Shown in pieces: positions 17,727 through 27,097 of a stretch of DNA of 64,000 nucleotides. The stretch comes from Streptomyces guryensis (GTDB taxonomy: Bacteria > Actinomycetota > Actinomycetes > Streptomycetales > Streptomycetaceae). The stretch is taken from positions 1 through 64,000 of the forward strand of contig NZ_JAJSBI010000011.1 of the NCBI RefSeq assembly GCF_021261325.1, read 5' to 3'. Position numbers and translations under genes: made by a program. Numbering within the stretch: position 1 is the first letter of the stretch; each line of letters begins with the position of its first letter. The notes below the pieces were generated by a model. The model saw only the letters and a program-made list of their open reading frames with translations, made no database searches and was not told the origin of the DNA.

Positions 17727-18068
17727 TCAGGCTGAGGTCTTCGGCTGCGCCCCGCCCTGGGTGCGCAGTTGCTCGTTGATGCGCTGGGCTTCTTCGAGCT
17801 GGTCTTCGAGAACGACGATGCGGCAGGCGGCCTCTATGGGTGTGCCCCCGTCGACGAGTTCGCGGGCGCGGGCCGCGATGCGCAGCTGGTAGCGAGAGTA
17901 GCGGCGGTGGCCGCCTTCCGAGCGCAGAGGCGTGATCAGGCGATGTTCGCCGAGGGCACGGAGGAAGGCGGGGGTGGTGCCGAGCATCTCGGCGGCCCGG
18001 CCCATGGTGTAGGCGGGGTAGTCGTCATCGTCGAGATTGTCGACGGGACGGGGATCGCCAGGGGGCAT
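17727..18068 (-). CDS. MerR-type helix-turn-helix regulator (HspR-like group)
   Basis: 113 residues from ATG 18068 (AAGAAGAGG just upstream; a longer start at 18119 lacks a site). [19 protein letters not shown], then [19 protein letters not shown] is a MerR winged HTH (about 15-85), followed by a short coiled-coil tail ([17 protein letters not shown]). Small proteins of this kind accompany stress genes in Streptomyces and resemble HspR without its typical C-terminus. Its target is not evident: it stands alone here, with a 450-bp upstream region. Confidence 0.82.
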   Translation of the reverse strand: MPPGDPRPVDNLDDDDYPAYTMGRAAEMLGTTPAFLRALGEHRLITPLRSEGGHRRYSRYQLRIAARARELVDGGTPIEAACRIVVLEDQLEEAQRINEQLRTQGGAQPKTSA

Positions 18069-18590
18069 AGACCTCTTCTTTCGCGGACGCGCCGGGGGGC
18101 CCGGGTGCCGTACTGGCACCCGGGCCCCGAGCTTTCAACACCATCTACCGGCACACGGCGCCGGCCTTGTTCGTCCGCAGGGGCCGCCTGGGAGGGCAGG
18201 GCTGCGGGGATCGCGAATGCGTGACCGGGGACCACCTTCCAATCCGGGGCCTGCGGTACCCGGGCGGACTGCTTTCTCGCCCGGGCGATCCTGATGGCGT
18301 TCGGCTCCTTACCTTCGGTTACTCGATTGCACTGCTGGATACCGCGGGTACTACTCACGGCCCCTCGGGGTCGTGTCCTTCTTGACCTGCTCGCACGGCA
18401 GTTCATGTCTGCCGTGCCCACTTCGACTTCCTGGGTACGCGAAAACAGTAACCCCACGATGAGCCAATGTCTACTCTCGCCACAGCAGGTTTTCTTCTGA
18501 GCTGATGCATGCACCTCTACGGCATGCACACCCAGAAGAGTGCTGCCTTGGGTGCCATTGCCGTGCCATTGCCGACTCGAAGAGCAGCGC
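18069..18590. other. upstream region of the MerR-type gene, otherwise empty
   Basis: No convincing gene. It should contain the MerR-type promoter. I looked for a HAIR-type CTTGAGT-N7-ACTCAAG element and did not see one. Confidence 0.4.
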
Positions 18591-18700
18591 CTGGGTGCGC
18601 GGGTCGAAGGGCAGGCGAGTCTGCACGATCCGGTGCAGAGCAGCGTTGGCCTGCCGGGCACCACCACGGTTGAGATGGCGGTCCTGCCGACTTCCCGACT
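18591..18700 (-). pseudogene. IS110-family transposase scrap
   Basis: The minus strand reads DRHLNRGGARQANAALHRIV followed by QTRLPFDPRTQ. This is the conserved C-terminal segment of IS110/IS116/IS902 transposases (NRGGDRQANxALHRIVxxRLxxDPRTQxY). The rest of the element is missing on both sides. Confidence 0.75.
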
Positions 18701-18857
18701 ACGAATGGACCAGTGCCGAGCCCCACCGGGAGGCCGCGAGCGCCGGAAACTCGACAGGGTGCACTAGATCCTCTCCGGCACCGGGCGAACGGTCCGGCCA
18801 CGGAAGCTCGTCCGACCAGCAAGCGCCGCCAGTCACTGTCCGAGGGAAAGGACAGCG

Positions 18858-18989
18858 ATGACCACCACCCAGCGCTACCCGCACCCCGACGTAGGCAAGA
18901 TCACGACCGCCGGGGCGGCGCGCTCCGCACACCTCAGCGCGCTCCGCGCACCTCGCTCACTGCCGAGCCCGATCGCCGTGACCCGCTGA
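18858..18989 (+). pseudogene. tyrosine integrase C-terminal remnant
   Basis: A 43-codon frame, TTTQRYPHPDVGKITTAG through SAHLSALRAPRSLPSPIAV, matches the very end of Streptomyces tyrosine recombinases, where the Tyr of T-T-Q-R-Y is the catalytic nucleophile and a short ALSAHLxxLRAPRSLPG tail follows. The stop lies 98 bp from the 3' end of the tRNA-Pro gene, the usual position of int next to attL/attR in pSAM2-type integrative elements. All upstream integrase sequence is lost. Confidence 0.7.
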
Positions 18990-19035
18990 CCTGGGTCAAG
19001 GACGCCGGTCCCCAACTGGTCCCCAAGAATGATCA

Positions 19036-19068
19036 AGGGCCGGTTTCGGATGCTCCGAAACCGGCCCT
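19036..19068 (-). terminator. intrinsic terminator of tRNA-Pro
   Basis: AGGGCCGGTTTCGGA (19036-19050) and its exact complement (19054-19068) form a 15-bp perfect stem with a TGC loop. Read on the minus strand it lies 19 nt after the tRNA and is followed by TTGATCATTCTT. Confidence 0.85.
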
Positions 19069-19087
19069 GACCTGCAACTGTCTCCAG

Positions 19088-19161
<74 letters not shown>

Positions 19162-19318
19162 GTGCCTGTCTGACCTGGGGTTTCCCCCGGCCGAACGTGC
19201 ATGGAAACCATACCGCACTCGGGTCGATGGTCGCGCATGGCTTTACCTGGGGCCTGACGAGGAGCGGCCCGTGGCAGCGCTTGACCTGAAGCTTGATTGA
19301 GGTTGCACGATCGTCCGC

Positions 19319-19722
19319 ATGACGATCACCGAGGAACAGCGGCATACGTACGCCTACGACGACCTGCCCAGGCTCATGGGGATGATGACCGGCGACGAGA
19401 AGCACGGCCCCGCGGCCACGTCCACGCTGGACGTGCTGTGGGTGCTGTACGACCGGGTGCTCCAGGTGGGGCCGGAGCGGATGGGTGACCCGGAGCGGGA
19501 CCGCTTCCTGCTGTCGAAGGGGCACGGCCCCATGGCGTACTACGCCGTGCTCGCAGCCAAAGGCTTTGTGCCCGCGGACTGGCTGCCGGGGTACGGCTCC
19601 TACGACTCTCCGCTCGGTCACCACCCCGACCGCGTGCTCGTGCCGGGGTCCGAGATCGGCAGTGGGTCGTTGGGGCACGGGCTGCCGATCGGTGTGGGTA
19701 CGGCGCTCGGGCTGCGTGAACA
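19319..19722 (+). pseudogene. transketolase N-terminal subunit, truncated
   Basis: Starts MTITEEQRHTYAYDDLPRLM and proceeds through LLSKGHGPMAYYAVLAAKGF and GSLGHGLPIGVGTALGLR, the thiamine-diphosphate-binding N-terminal region of split transketolases. At residue 135 (EQ|HR) the sequence abruptly becomes the reverse complement of an MFS transporter gene. The GDGE...N diphosphate/Mg site that should follow is gone, so no active enzyme can form. Confidence 0.8.
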
Positions 19723-20200
19723 GCACCGCGGCGAGGGACTGGGTGCCGAGGCGTACGAGGTCGGCACCGATCATCAGCTTCTGTGTACTGAAGCGGTCGG
19801 CGATCACCCCGCCGAAGACCACCAGCCCGGCGAAGGCGACCGAGGTCGCGGCCATCGCGAGGCCGACCGCGCCCGCTCCGTACCCGTGCCGCAACAGGCC
19901 CGCAGCGAGGGCTACGGGCAGCATGGTGTCGCCGAGTCGGGCGACGGCGCGGGCCACGAAGAAGAGTGCGAAGTCCCGCGACCACACCAGTCGCATGTCC
20001 CCCGGTCGGCGTCCTTTGCCGCCCGCCGCTTCGGCTTCGGCTTCGGCTTCGGCTTCGGCTTCGGCTTCGGCTTCGGCTTCGGCTTCGGCAACGATGTCAA
20101 GCGGTCCGCCGGCCGCTCCTTCCGAGCTGCCCTGCGGTCTCCCCGCACCTGCCTCGCCCCCGGCCCCCAGGTCCGATGGCTGTGATGACTTTCCGGTCAC
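19718..20200 (-). pseudogene. MFS transporter N-terminal part, truncated
   Basis: From GTG 20200 (GGGGAGG upstream) the frame gives a hydrophilic leader with an (EA) run, then SRDFALFFVARAVARLGDTM, GLAMAATSVAFAGLVVFGG and VIADRFSTQKLMIGADLVRL: transmembrane helices 1-3 and motif A of a DHA3-like MFS exporter. After LAAVLF (residue 161) it turns into antisense of the transketolase gene. About 60 percent of the transporter is missing. Confidence 0.78.
20029..20088. repeat. hexanucleotide tandem repeat (CTTCGG)10
   Basis: Ten perfect CTTCGG units encode Glu-Ala repeats in the hydrophilic leader of the truncated MFS gene. Because the unit is six bases, changes in copy number keep the frame. Confidence 0.95.
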
Positions 20201-20344
20201 CCCCTACGCCTCCCCTCCCCGCTGCCGCTACCCCCACAAGCCCCGCGCCCCGACGTCGTGGTGGCAGCCGAAGCCCCCTCCGCCCCGGCTCCCACACTCG
20301 ACTTCGGATCATGCCACGCGCCACTGACAACACTCGAAGCGTTT

Positions 20345-20704
20345 TCAGTCCGCGTCCGGAAGCCCCAACTCCGGGTAGGCGTCCAGCAGTCGGGGCGGGG
20401 CCGCCTGGCGCCAGGAGTCGGCGAGGATGTCGCGCAGTTCGCCCTCGTCCTCGATCGCGGCGAGGCGGGCCCTCACCCAGGCGAACTGCGCCTCGTGGTC
20501 CGCGATCCAGAACTTGCCCGGCTCGGCCAGCACCAGTTCGTCGCGCTCCTCCTTGGGGCAGCGCACGGCGATGGAGGTCTCGTCCTCGGGCAGCGTGGCG
20601 AACATCTTCCCCGCCACCCGGAACGTGGGCATGCTCCAGGCGACCTTCTCCGTCGTGTCCGGCAGAGCAAGGCAGATACGGCGTACGTCTTCGGCATCCG
20701 GCAT
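20345..20704 (-). CDS. MmcQ/YjbR family protein
   Basis: 119 residues from ATG 20704 (MPDAEDVRRICLALPDTTEK). KVAWSMPTFRVAGKMFATL and GKFWIADHEAQFAWVRARL are the conserved blocks of MmcQ/YjbR (CyaY-like fold) proteins, small DNA-binding-like proteins of unknown role. A TTG or GTG start slightly upstream is possible. It stands alone. Confidence 0.82.
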   Translation of the reverse strand: MPDAEDVRRICLALPDTTEKVAWSMPTFRVAGKMFATLPEDETSIAVRCPKEERDELVLAEPGKFWIADHEAQFAWVRARLAAIEDEGELRDILADSWRQAAPPRLLDAYPELGLPDAD

Positions 20705-20781
20705 GCTCCGCACCGTAGCCGCCGCCACTGACAATCACCTGGTGAGGCCATCGGGCGACAACCTGGTGAGAACGCAGGCAG

Positions 20782-21315
20782 CTACCGGGCGCGCGCGACG
20801 GGCGTCAGTTCCTTGAAGAAGATCGACGTCGGGCGCAGCACGCCGTCCGGTGCGGCGGCGTAGTCCGGTATCGCGCCGATCCGGGTCCAGCCGGCCGCAC
20901 GGTAGAGGCGCTCGGCGAGGCTGTCGGTCTCGGTGTCGAGGTGCAGCAGGGTGAGGCCGGCCGCGGCTGCCGCCGCCTCGGCGGTGGTCAGGAGTGTGCG
21001 GCCGAGGCCCTGCCCCCGGGCGTCCCGGTGCACCATCAGTTTGACCAGTTCGGCGCGGTGGCGGCTGTTGGGCTTGTCCGGGAAGGCCAGGCTGACGGTG
21101 CCCACCAGTCGCTCCCCGTCGTGCGCCGCCCACACGGCGAGCTGCCCGGCGGCGACGCCCGCGGCGCGCTCCCTCCACCAGGCGAGGGCCTCCGCGCGGT
21201 CGAGCGGTGCGAGAAAGCCGACGGAGGCACCGCCGTCGACCGTGTCGACCAGGAGGTCGGCCAACGCGTCCACGCGCGCGTGCAGTTCATCGCAGTCCAG
21301 CCGGTTCACGATCAC
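20782..21315 (-). CDS. GNAT family N-acetyltransferase
   Basis: 177 residues. GTG 21315 overlaps the stop of the upstream regulator by 4 nt (GTGA), indicating coupled translation. The acetyl-CoA loop is visible as HRDARGQGLGRTLLTTAEAA (R/QxxGxG/A), followed by LHLDTETDSLAERLYRAAGW, the usual strand-helix pair of GNAT domains. The substrate is unknown; co-expression with an XRE-cupin regulator suggests a small inducible detoxification unit. Confidence 0.88.
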   Translation of the reverse strand: MIVNRLDCDELHARVDALADLLVDTVDGGASVGFLAPLDRAEALAWWRERAAGVAAGQLAVWAAHDGERLVGTVSLAFPDKPNSRHRAELVKLMVHRDARGQGLGRTLLTTAEAAAAAAGLTLLHLDTETDSLAERLYRAAGWTRIGAIPDYAAAPDGVLRPTSIFFKELTPVARAR

Positions 21316-21896
21316 GGCAGCACCACCGCCAGGACGTATCGCACGTCGTCCGGTCCCGCGCACCGGAACCTCGTCGGCCCCCACACCCGCAACCGTAGAC
21401 AGTCCCCGGTGGCGAGGTGGTGCTCCACCTCCTGTGCCGTCACCTCCAGTGCTCCTTCCAGAACCCAGATGTGCTGTTCCAGGCCGCGCACGGGGGGCCG
21501 GTCGTAGGCGATGTCGGCGCCCGCGGTCAGCCGGCCCTCGACGAGTTCGCCGCGCAGCCCGGCATGCGGCGGCGACACGGAACGTCGTACGAAACCGGAG
21601 GCCCGGTCCTCCCACACCTGTTGCTCTGCGGCGGGTACCAGCAGCGTGGGTTCGGCCTCCACCTCGCTGAGCAGCTGCGACATGGTCCGCCCGTACACGC
21701 CGCACAGACGGTTCAGGAGCGAGGCGGTGGGGCTGATCTCGGCCCGCTCGGCGCGGGAGAGGGTCGAGCGGCTGACCCCGCTGCGTTCCGCCAACTCCCC
21801 CAGGGACCAACCTCGTTCGGCCCGTAGCTCGGCCAGGCGCGCGCCCAGCCGGGTGTCGACGGGGTCCGGCCCCGCCTCAACAACGCCCTGTTTCAT
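21312..21896 (-). CDS. XRE-family regulator with C-terminal cupin domain
   Basis: 194 residues from ATG 21896. The HTH (about 15-70) includes LRAERGWSLGELAERSGVSR and STLSRAERAEISPTASLL. The C-terminal part contains LEQHIWVLEGALEVTA and ATGDCLRL, the two cupin motifs of HipB/SutR-like sensors. The longer ATG at 21965 would run through the promoter dyad and is unlikely. It is translationally coupled to the GNAT gene and probably controls it, possibly together with itself through the dyad at its start. Confidence 0.85.
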   Translation of the reverse strand: MKQGVVEAGPDPVDTRLGARLAELRAERGWSLGELAERSGVSRSTLSRAERAEISPTASLLNRLCGVYGRTMSQLLSEVEAEPTLLVPAAEQQVWEDRASGFVRRSVSPPHAGLRGELVEGRLTAGADIAYDRPPVRGLEQHIWVLEGALEVTAQEVEHHLATGDCLRLRVWGPTRFRCAGPDDVRYVLAVVLP

Positions 21897-21900
21897 ATTC

Positions 21901-21913
21901 GGGATGCTATCCC
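21901..21913. promoter_or_regulatory. dyad at the start of the XRE-cupin gene
   Basis: GGGATGCTATCCC (5-bp arms, 3-bp spacer) ends 4 bp upstream of the ATG. It overlaps where the start-proximal promoter must lie and suits autoregulation. The mRNA may be nearly leaderless. Confidence 0.45.
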
Positions 21914-22005
21914 ATATCAAGGACGCGTAGGCGGCTTGATGTTTTCGCGCTGCAAGTGGCCGCACGCTGCATGTTCGCGGCAGGTTGCCGTGCCCACGCC
22001 TCCGC

Positions 22006-22908
22006 CTACACCCGCGCCGCCTCGTCGAGCGCGTCCAGCACAGGCCGGATCAGCGGGTGCTCCTCGGCTCCACGGCGTACCGCCGCGAAGACCCGGCGGG
22101 TGGGCGCGAGCCCGTCCACCGGCCGTACGACCACGCCCGTGAGGTCCATTCCGCGGAGCGCCGAACGCGGTACGAGGGCCACGCCCGCGTCCGCCGAGGC
22201 CAGCGCGACGACGGCCCGGAAGTCGTCCGAGGAGTGCTCCAGGCGCGGCTGGAATCCGGCGCTCTCGCAGGCCAGCACGACCACTTCGTGGCAGGGGTTG
22301 CCGGGGTACGGGCCGATCCACGGGTCCTTGGCCAGGTCGGCCAGCGGGATCTCGGTGGCGTCGGCCAGCCGATGGCTCACCGGGACGACCGCGTCGAAGG
22401 GCTCGGCGTACAGCGGTACGTGGGTCAGGCGCGGGTCGTCCGCGGACGGCGCCCCGCGGTACTCGACCGCCACCGCGACGTCGACCTGGCGGTCCAGGAC
22501 CATCGGCAGGCTGGCGTCGCCCTCGGCGTCCTGGACGCGGATGCGGATGCCGGGTGCGGAGGAGGCGAGGCGCGCCACAGCCGGCGCCACGACCTGGGCG
22601 ATGCCGGTCGCGAAGGACGCGACGGTGACCGTGCCGGCTGCGCCCGACCCATATGCGGCGAGCTCGGCCTCCGCCCGCTCCAGTTGGGCGAGGACCGCGT
22701 TGGTGTGGCTGAGCAGGATCTCGCCGGCCGGAGTCAGCCGTACGCCCTTGGCGCTGCGCTCGACCAGGCGATGGCCCGTCTCCTGCTCCAGCGCCGTCAG
22801 CTGCTGGGAGACGGCGGAGGGCGTGAGATACAGCGCGGCGGCAGCCGCCGTCACCGTGCGGTGGTCGGCCACCGCACGGAGGATGTGGAGCCGCCGCGCT
22901 TCGATCAT
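22006..22908 (-). CDS. LysR-family transcriptional regulator
   Basis: 300 residues. The N-terminal HTH is MIEARRLHILRAVADHRTVT followed by AALYLTPSAVSQQLTALEQE; the effector domain starts near 90 (GTVTVASFATGIAQVVAPAV). It follows kbl by 36 nt on the same strand, so it is probably co-transcribed with tdh-kbl and may respond to threonine, glycine or aminoacetone metabolism; this link is inferred from position only. Confidence 0.88.
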   Translation of the reverse strand: MIEARRLHILRAVADHRTVTAAAAALYLTPSAVSQQLTALEQETGHRLVERSAKGVRLTPAGEILLSHTNAVLAQLERAEAELAAYGSGAAGTVTVASFATGIAQVVAPAVARLASSAPGIRIRVQDAEGDASLPMVLDRQVDVAVAVEYRGAPSADDPRLTHVPLYAEPFDAVVPVSHRLADATEIPLADLAKDPWIGPYPGNPCHEVVVLACESAGFQPRLEHSSDDFRAVVALASADAGVALVPRSALRGMDLTGVVVRPVDGLAPTRRVFAAVRRGAEEHPLIRPVLDALDEAARV

Positions 22909-22944
22909 GGGATCGATTATCTCAATATGTCCGGGACGGCCGGA

Positions 22945-24138
22945 TCAGGCCTCCAGTTCCGCCCGCGCCGCCACGAAGGCGTCGACGGCCCGGTTGACGT
23001 CGTCCGTCGAGTGCGCGGCGGACAGCTGGACGCGGATGCGGGCCTGGCCCTGCGGCACCACCGGGTAGGAGAAGCCGATCACGTACACGCCCCGCTCAAG
23101 CAGCAGCTCCGCGAGGCGGCCTGCCCTGGTCGCGTCGCCGATCATCACGGGTGCGATGGCGTGGTCGCCGGGGAGGATCTCGAAGCCCTCCTCGGTCATC
23201 CGGCGGCGGAACAGCGCGGTGTTCTCGGCGAGCCGGATGCGCAGGTCGTCGGCCGACTCCAGCAGGTCGAGGACCTTGAGGGAGGCCGCGGCGATCACCG
23301 GGGCGAGCGTGTTCGAGAAGAGGTACGGCCGCGAGCGCTGGCGCAGCAGGGCGACGATCTCGGCGCGCGCCGCGACGTAGCCGCCCGAGGCTCCGCCGAG
23401 CGCCTTGCCCAGCGTGCCCGTGATGATGTCGACGCGGTCCATGACGCCGTGCAGTTCGGGGGTGCCGCGGCCGCCGGGTCCGACGAAGCCGACGGCGTGT
23501 GAGTCGTCGACCATGACCATGGCGTCGTAGCGGTCGGCGAGGTCGCAGATCTCGCGCAGCGGGGCCACATAGCCGTCCATGGAGAAGACGCCGTCGGTGA
23601 CGATCAGGCGGCGCCGGGCGTCGGACGCGTCCTTCAACTGCCGTTCCAGGTCGGCCAGATCGCGGTTGGCGTAGCGGAAGCGGCGGGCCTTGGACAGTCG
23701 GATGCCGTCGATGATCGACGCGTGGTTCAGGGCGTCGGAGATGACGGCGTCCTCAGGGCCGAGCAGCGTCTCGAAGACACCTCCGTTGGCGTCGAAGCAG
23801 GAGGAGTACAGGATCGTGTCCTCCTGGCCGAGGAAGGCGGAGAGTCGCGCTTCCAGCTCCTTGTGCACCTCCTGGGTGCCGCAGATGAAGCGGACCGACG
23901 CCATCCCGTAGCCCCAGCGGTCCAGGGCCTGGTGCGCGGCGGCGACGACCTCGGGGTGGTCGGCGAGGCCGAGGTAGTTGTTGGCGCAGAAGTTGAGGAC
24001 CTCGCCGGGGCGGCCGCCCGCGGTGACGTTCACGGTCGCGGACTGCGGGGTGCCGATGACGCGCTCGGGCTTGTGCAGGCCGGCGGCGCGGATCTCGTCG
24101 AGGGTGGCGCGCAGGTCGTCGCGCACGGAGTCGAACAT
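22945..24138 (-). CDS. kbl: glycine C-acetyltransferase (2-amino-3-ketobutyrate CoA ligase)
   Basis: 397 residues, the family's usual length. The PLP-binding Lys245 lies in [15 protein letters not shown]; the DDSHAVG motif (211-217) and [15 protein letters not shown] are also present. The enzyme cleaves 2-amino-3-oxobutyrate with CoA to glycine and acetyl-CoA. It is encoded 36 nt after tdh with its own AGGAG site, forming the classic tdh-kbl threonine degradation pair. Confidence 0.95.
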   Translation of the reverse strand: MFDSVRDDLRATLDEIRAAGLHKPERVIGTPQSATVNVTAGGRPGEVLNFCANNYLGLADHPEVVAAAHQALDRWGYGMASVRFICGTQEVHKELEARLSAFLGQEDTILYSSCFDANGGVFETLLGPEDAVISDALNHASIIDGIRLSKARRFRYANRDLADLERQLKDASDARRRLIVTDGVFSMDGYVAPLREICDLADRYDAMVMVDDSHAVGFVGPGGRGTPELHGVMDRVDIITGTLGKALGGASGGYVAARAEIVALLRQRSRPYLFSNTLAPVIAAASLKVLDLLESADDLRIRLAENTALFRRRMTEEGFEILPGDHAIAPVMIGDATRAGRLAELLLERGVYVIGFSYPVVPQGQARIRVQLSAAHSTDDVNRAVDAFVAARAELEA

Positions 24139-24174
24139 GGGGAGGCTCCTGAAAGTGCTGGCGGGTGAAGGGGG

Positions 24175-25203
24175 TTACACGGTCCAGTCGAGGATGACCT
24201 TGCCGCCGCGGCCGCTCGCCGCGTCGGCGAACGCCGCCTCGAAGTCGCCGTACCCGTACCGGCCGGTGATCACGGGTGACAGGTCGAGGCCGCCTTCGAG
24301 CAGCACCGACATGGCGTACCAGGTCTCGAACATCTCCCTGCCGTAGATGCCCTTGATGGTGATCATCGAGGTGACGACGCGGGCCCAGTCGACCGGGAAC
24401 TCCTGGGCGGGCAGTCCGAGCATGGCGATACGGCCGCCGTGCGTCATGTTGGCGATCATGTCGCGCATGGCCTCGGGGCGGCCGGACATCTCCAGGCCGA
24501 TGTCGAAGCCCTCGCGCAGCCCCAGCTCGCGCTGCCCGTCCGCGATTTCCGACTCCGCCACGTTCAGCGCGAGGCTCACGCCGATCTTCCTCGCCAGCTC
24601 CAGCCGCTCCTCGCTGACGTCGGTGATCACGACGTTGCGGGCGCCCGCGTGCCGTGCCACCGCGGCGGCCATCAGACCGATCGGTCCGGCCCCCGTGATG
24701 AGCACGTCCTCGCCGACCAGCGGAAAGGAGAGCGCCGTGTGCACGGCGTTCCCGAACGGGTCGAAGATCGCGGCGATGTCGAGGTCCACCGGCACCCGGT
24801 GCACCCACACATTGGACGCGGGCAGGGCGACGTACTCGGCGAAGGCCCCGTCCCGTCCGACGCCGAGCCCGACGGTGGCCCGGCACAGGTGCCGCCGCCC
24901 GGCGAGGCAGTTGCGGCACTTCCCGCAGACGAGGTGCCCCTCGCCGCTCACCCGGTCGCCTATGGCGATGTCCGCGACATCACGCCCGGTCTCCACGACC
25001 TCGCCGACGAACTCGTGCCCGACCACCAGCGGCGTTCGGATGGCCTGCTGCGCCCAGCCGTCCCAGGCCCGGATGTGCAGATCGGTGCCGCAGATGCCGG
25101 TGCGCAGCACCTTGATCAGTACGTCGCCGGGTCCGACGGCCGGCTCCGCGACGTCCGCGAGCCACAGCCCGGGCTCCGCCTTCTCCTTGACCAGCGCCTT
25201 CAA
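24175..25203 (-). CDS. tdh: L-threonine 3-dehydrogenase
   Basis: 342 residues from TTG 25203, chosen because AGGAG lies 8 nt upstream and the protein then begins [17 protein letters not shown] like other Tdh enzymes; an ATG at 25242 would add a non-conserved leader. Catalytic zinc Cys38 and His43 occur in GICGTDLH, the structural zinc cysteines in [15 protein letters not shown], and the NAD loop is [13 protein letters not shown]. It oxidises L-threonine to 2-amino-3-oxobutyrate for Kbl. Confidence 0.95.
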   Translation of the reverse strand: MKALVKEKAEPGLWLADVAEPAVGPGDVLIKVLRTGICGTDLHIRAWDGWAQQAIRTPLVVGHEFVGEVVETGRDVADIAIGDRVSGEGHLVCGKCRNCLAGRRHLCRATVGLGVGRDGAFAEYVALPASNVWVHRVPVDLDIAAIFDPFGNAVHTALSFPLVGEDVLITGAGPIGLMAAAVARHAGARNVVITDVSEERLELARKIGVSLALNVAESEIADGQRELGLREGFDIGLEMSGRPEAMRDMIANMTHGGRIAMLGLPAQEFPVDWARVVTSMITIKGIYGREMFETWYAMSVLLEGGLDLSPVITGRYGYGDFEAAFADAASGRGGKVILDWTV

Positions 25204-25744
25204 CGCTACGGCTCCTGTGGGTGCGACCCCGGGCCCGGGCATGCCGAAGGCGCCCGTATCCGGGGAGAGGGGTGGAATCGCGTAGCAATCTGCCGTACGA
25301 CGCCACCCCCGGTCCATCGAGGATTTCTTAACCCGCGCCGCAGCTGCGCTTCACGCCCGGCCCGCCCGCCTCATGCCTGCTCCCTCGGCATACGCGGCCA
25401 ACTCCCCGTCCGGCGCCGGAATCTCAGCTACGACGCCGCCTCACGACAAGGCCGACTCGATCATGGTTGTGCTTCTGCGGGTTCGCCTGCTCGGACTGGT
25501 CGTCCGTTCTCGCCTGGGAGAGCGGCACGGGGCGCGGATCCGCCCAGCCCGGCACACAGGTGGTCGAGTGGATCGTGGACTGAGTCACGGCCGGGCTGAG
25601 GGCTCCTGACTGCCCGCGCGGCGCGGTGGGCAGCGGGGTGCGAGTCCGCGGACTCCTCGCTCCAGGTGCTTGCGTGCGCATGGCGTGGAAGTGGACATCG
25701 ACCGTGCGTCCTCCTGCCTGGAAGCCGCATGCTCCCAGCCCGAG
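25204..25744. other. tdh upstream region
   Basis: It holds the tdh promoter side and the 3' flank of a LysR gene. No frame in it shows a recognisable domain on either strand. Confidence 0.45.
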
Positions 25745-26683
25745 TCAGCCCGGGAGCGCGTATGGATCGTCGGCTGGCAGCCAGGCGTCCGCGGCGTGGA
25801 TGCCGAGGTCGCCGACGTCCTTGCACAGGGCGTCGGCGGCGGCGAGGACTCCGGTGCGGTCCTCGGTCTCGCTCCAGACCAGGGACCACGTCCAGTAGAC
25901 CTTCGGGGCGACGATCTCGCGGCGGACCAGGTCGGGTGGGAGCGGAGTGGCCTGTCCCTTGGGCGAGTTGAGGATCGGGCGGCGGCAGCGGCGGACGTGG
26001 TCGAAGAAGGCGGGGCCGGTGACGGCGCCGTCGGAGATGCGTACCTTGCGGGCCCCGGTGGCCTGCGCGAGCTCCTCGGCGTACACGTTCCAGGAGGCCC
26101 AGGAGGTGAGGTCGTCGTCGATGAGGACGTCGGTGTCCTGGACCGCCACATCCGGCACGTCTTTGGTGTCGCCGCCCTTGGCGACGGCGTACAGCCGGTC
26201 GGCGCCGATCAGCCGGGCCCGCAGCCCGAGCCGCTTGAGATCCTCGGCCCGCAGCCAGCAAACGGCGAGGTCCAGGCTGCCGTCGGCGACCCGGGCGGCC
26301 TGGGTGTGCGAGGGGGCGACCCAGGCGTCGACATGCACGCGGGCGACCGCGGCCGTACGTGAAGTCAGGTCCGGGGGAAGCCAGTTGACGTAACCGAGCC
26401 GTACCGACTGGGAGCCGGACAGTCGGCCGGCCCGGCGTTTGAGGTCGTCGGCCCGTTCCAGCAGGGCACGGGTGTGCGGGAGCAGGTCGGCTCCGGCGGG
26501 GGTGAGGGAGACCGAGCGGCGGTCCCGGTCGAACAGCCGGACGCCCAGGTCCCGTTCGAGGGCCTTGATCTGCTGGGAGAGCGAGGGGCCCGCGATGAGC
26601 AGCCGCTCGGCGGCCCGGCCGAAGTTCAGTTCCTCGGCGACCGCGACGAAGTAGCGCAGCTGGCGCAGTTCCACGCGCGCCAT
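25745..26683 (-). CDS. LysR-family transcriptional regulator
   Basis: 312 residues. HTH: LRQLRYFVAVAEELNFGRAA and GPSLSQQIKALERDLGVRLF. The effector domain begins near 92 (QSVRLGYVNWLPPDL). It is transcribed divergently from the isomerase-MFS pair starting at 26792, with 108 bp between them, the standard layout for a LysR regulator and its target operon. Confidence 0.9.
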   Translation of the reverse strand: MARVELRQLRYFVAVAEELNFGRAAERLLIAGPSLSQQIKALERDLGVRLFDRDRRSVSLTPAGADLLPHTRALLERADDLKRRAGRLSGSQSVRLGYVNWLPPDLTSRTAAVARVHVDAWVAPSHTQAARVADGSLDLAVCWLRAEDLKRLGLRARLIGADRLYAVAKGGDTKDVPDVAVQDTDVLIDDDLTSWASWNVYAEELAQATGARKVRISDGAVTGPAFFDHVRRCRRPILNSPKGQATPLPPDLVRREIVAPKVYWTWSLVWSETEDRTGVLAAADALCKDVGDLGIHAADAWLPADDPYALPG

Positions 26684-26791
26684 GCTACGCGCGCTGGGAG
26701 GCTGCGCCTATCAGAAGCGAGGAAGCCGGTCGTGGCATCGGTGCTGGTCACGGGCGCACGATGGGCCCACCTACGACGATCGGAGCACATC

Positions 26792-27097
26792 ATGCGCGAG
26801 TTCCTGGTCGAGATCACCACCACCGTCCCCGAGGGCACCGGCCAGGACGACGAGGTCGACCGGCGGCGGGCCGCCGAGGCCGTCTGTGCGCGGGAGCTGG
26901 CCACCACCGGCCATCTGGCCCGACTGTGGCGCCCCGTGGGCGAGTTGCGCAGTATCGGCGTGTGGCGGGCCGCCGACGAGGAGGAGCTGCACGAGAAGGT
27001 GCTCGGCACGCTGCCGCTGCGCCCGTGGATGACGGTCGCCGTCACCCCGCTCGAGTCACACCCCAACGATCCGGGGCGGGTCGACGGCAGCCGATGA
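26792..27097 (+). CDS. muconolactone delta-isomerase-like protein
   Basis: 101 residues. MREFLVEITTTVPEG and WRPVGELRSIGVWRAAD plus LPLRPWMTVAVTPLESHP match the ferredoxin-like muconolactone isomerase fold. In actinobacteria such stand-alone proteins often accompany transporters and need not take part in catechol degradation. Its stop overlaps the ATG of the MFS gene (ATGA), so both are made together, probably under the divergent LysR regulator. Confidence 0.8.
   Translation: MREFLVEITTTVPEGTGQDDEVDRRRAAEAVCARELATTGHLARLWRPVGELRSIGVWRAADEEELHEKVLGTLPLRPWMTVAVTPLESHPNDPGRVDGSR

Noticed and set aside
25318-25744. Possible glycine or threonine riboswitch upstream of tdh
   Set aside because: I found no paired-aptamer pattern or conserved glycine riboswitch core, and the tdh ribosome binding site is not sequestered in an evident hairpin.
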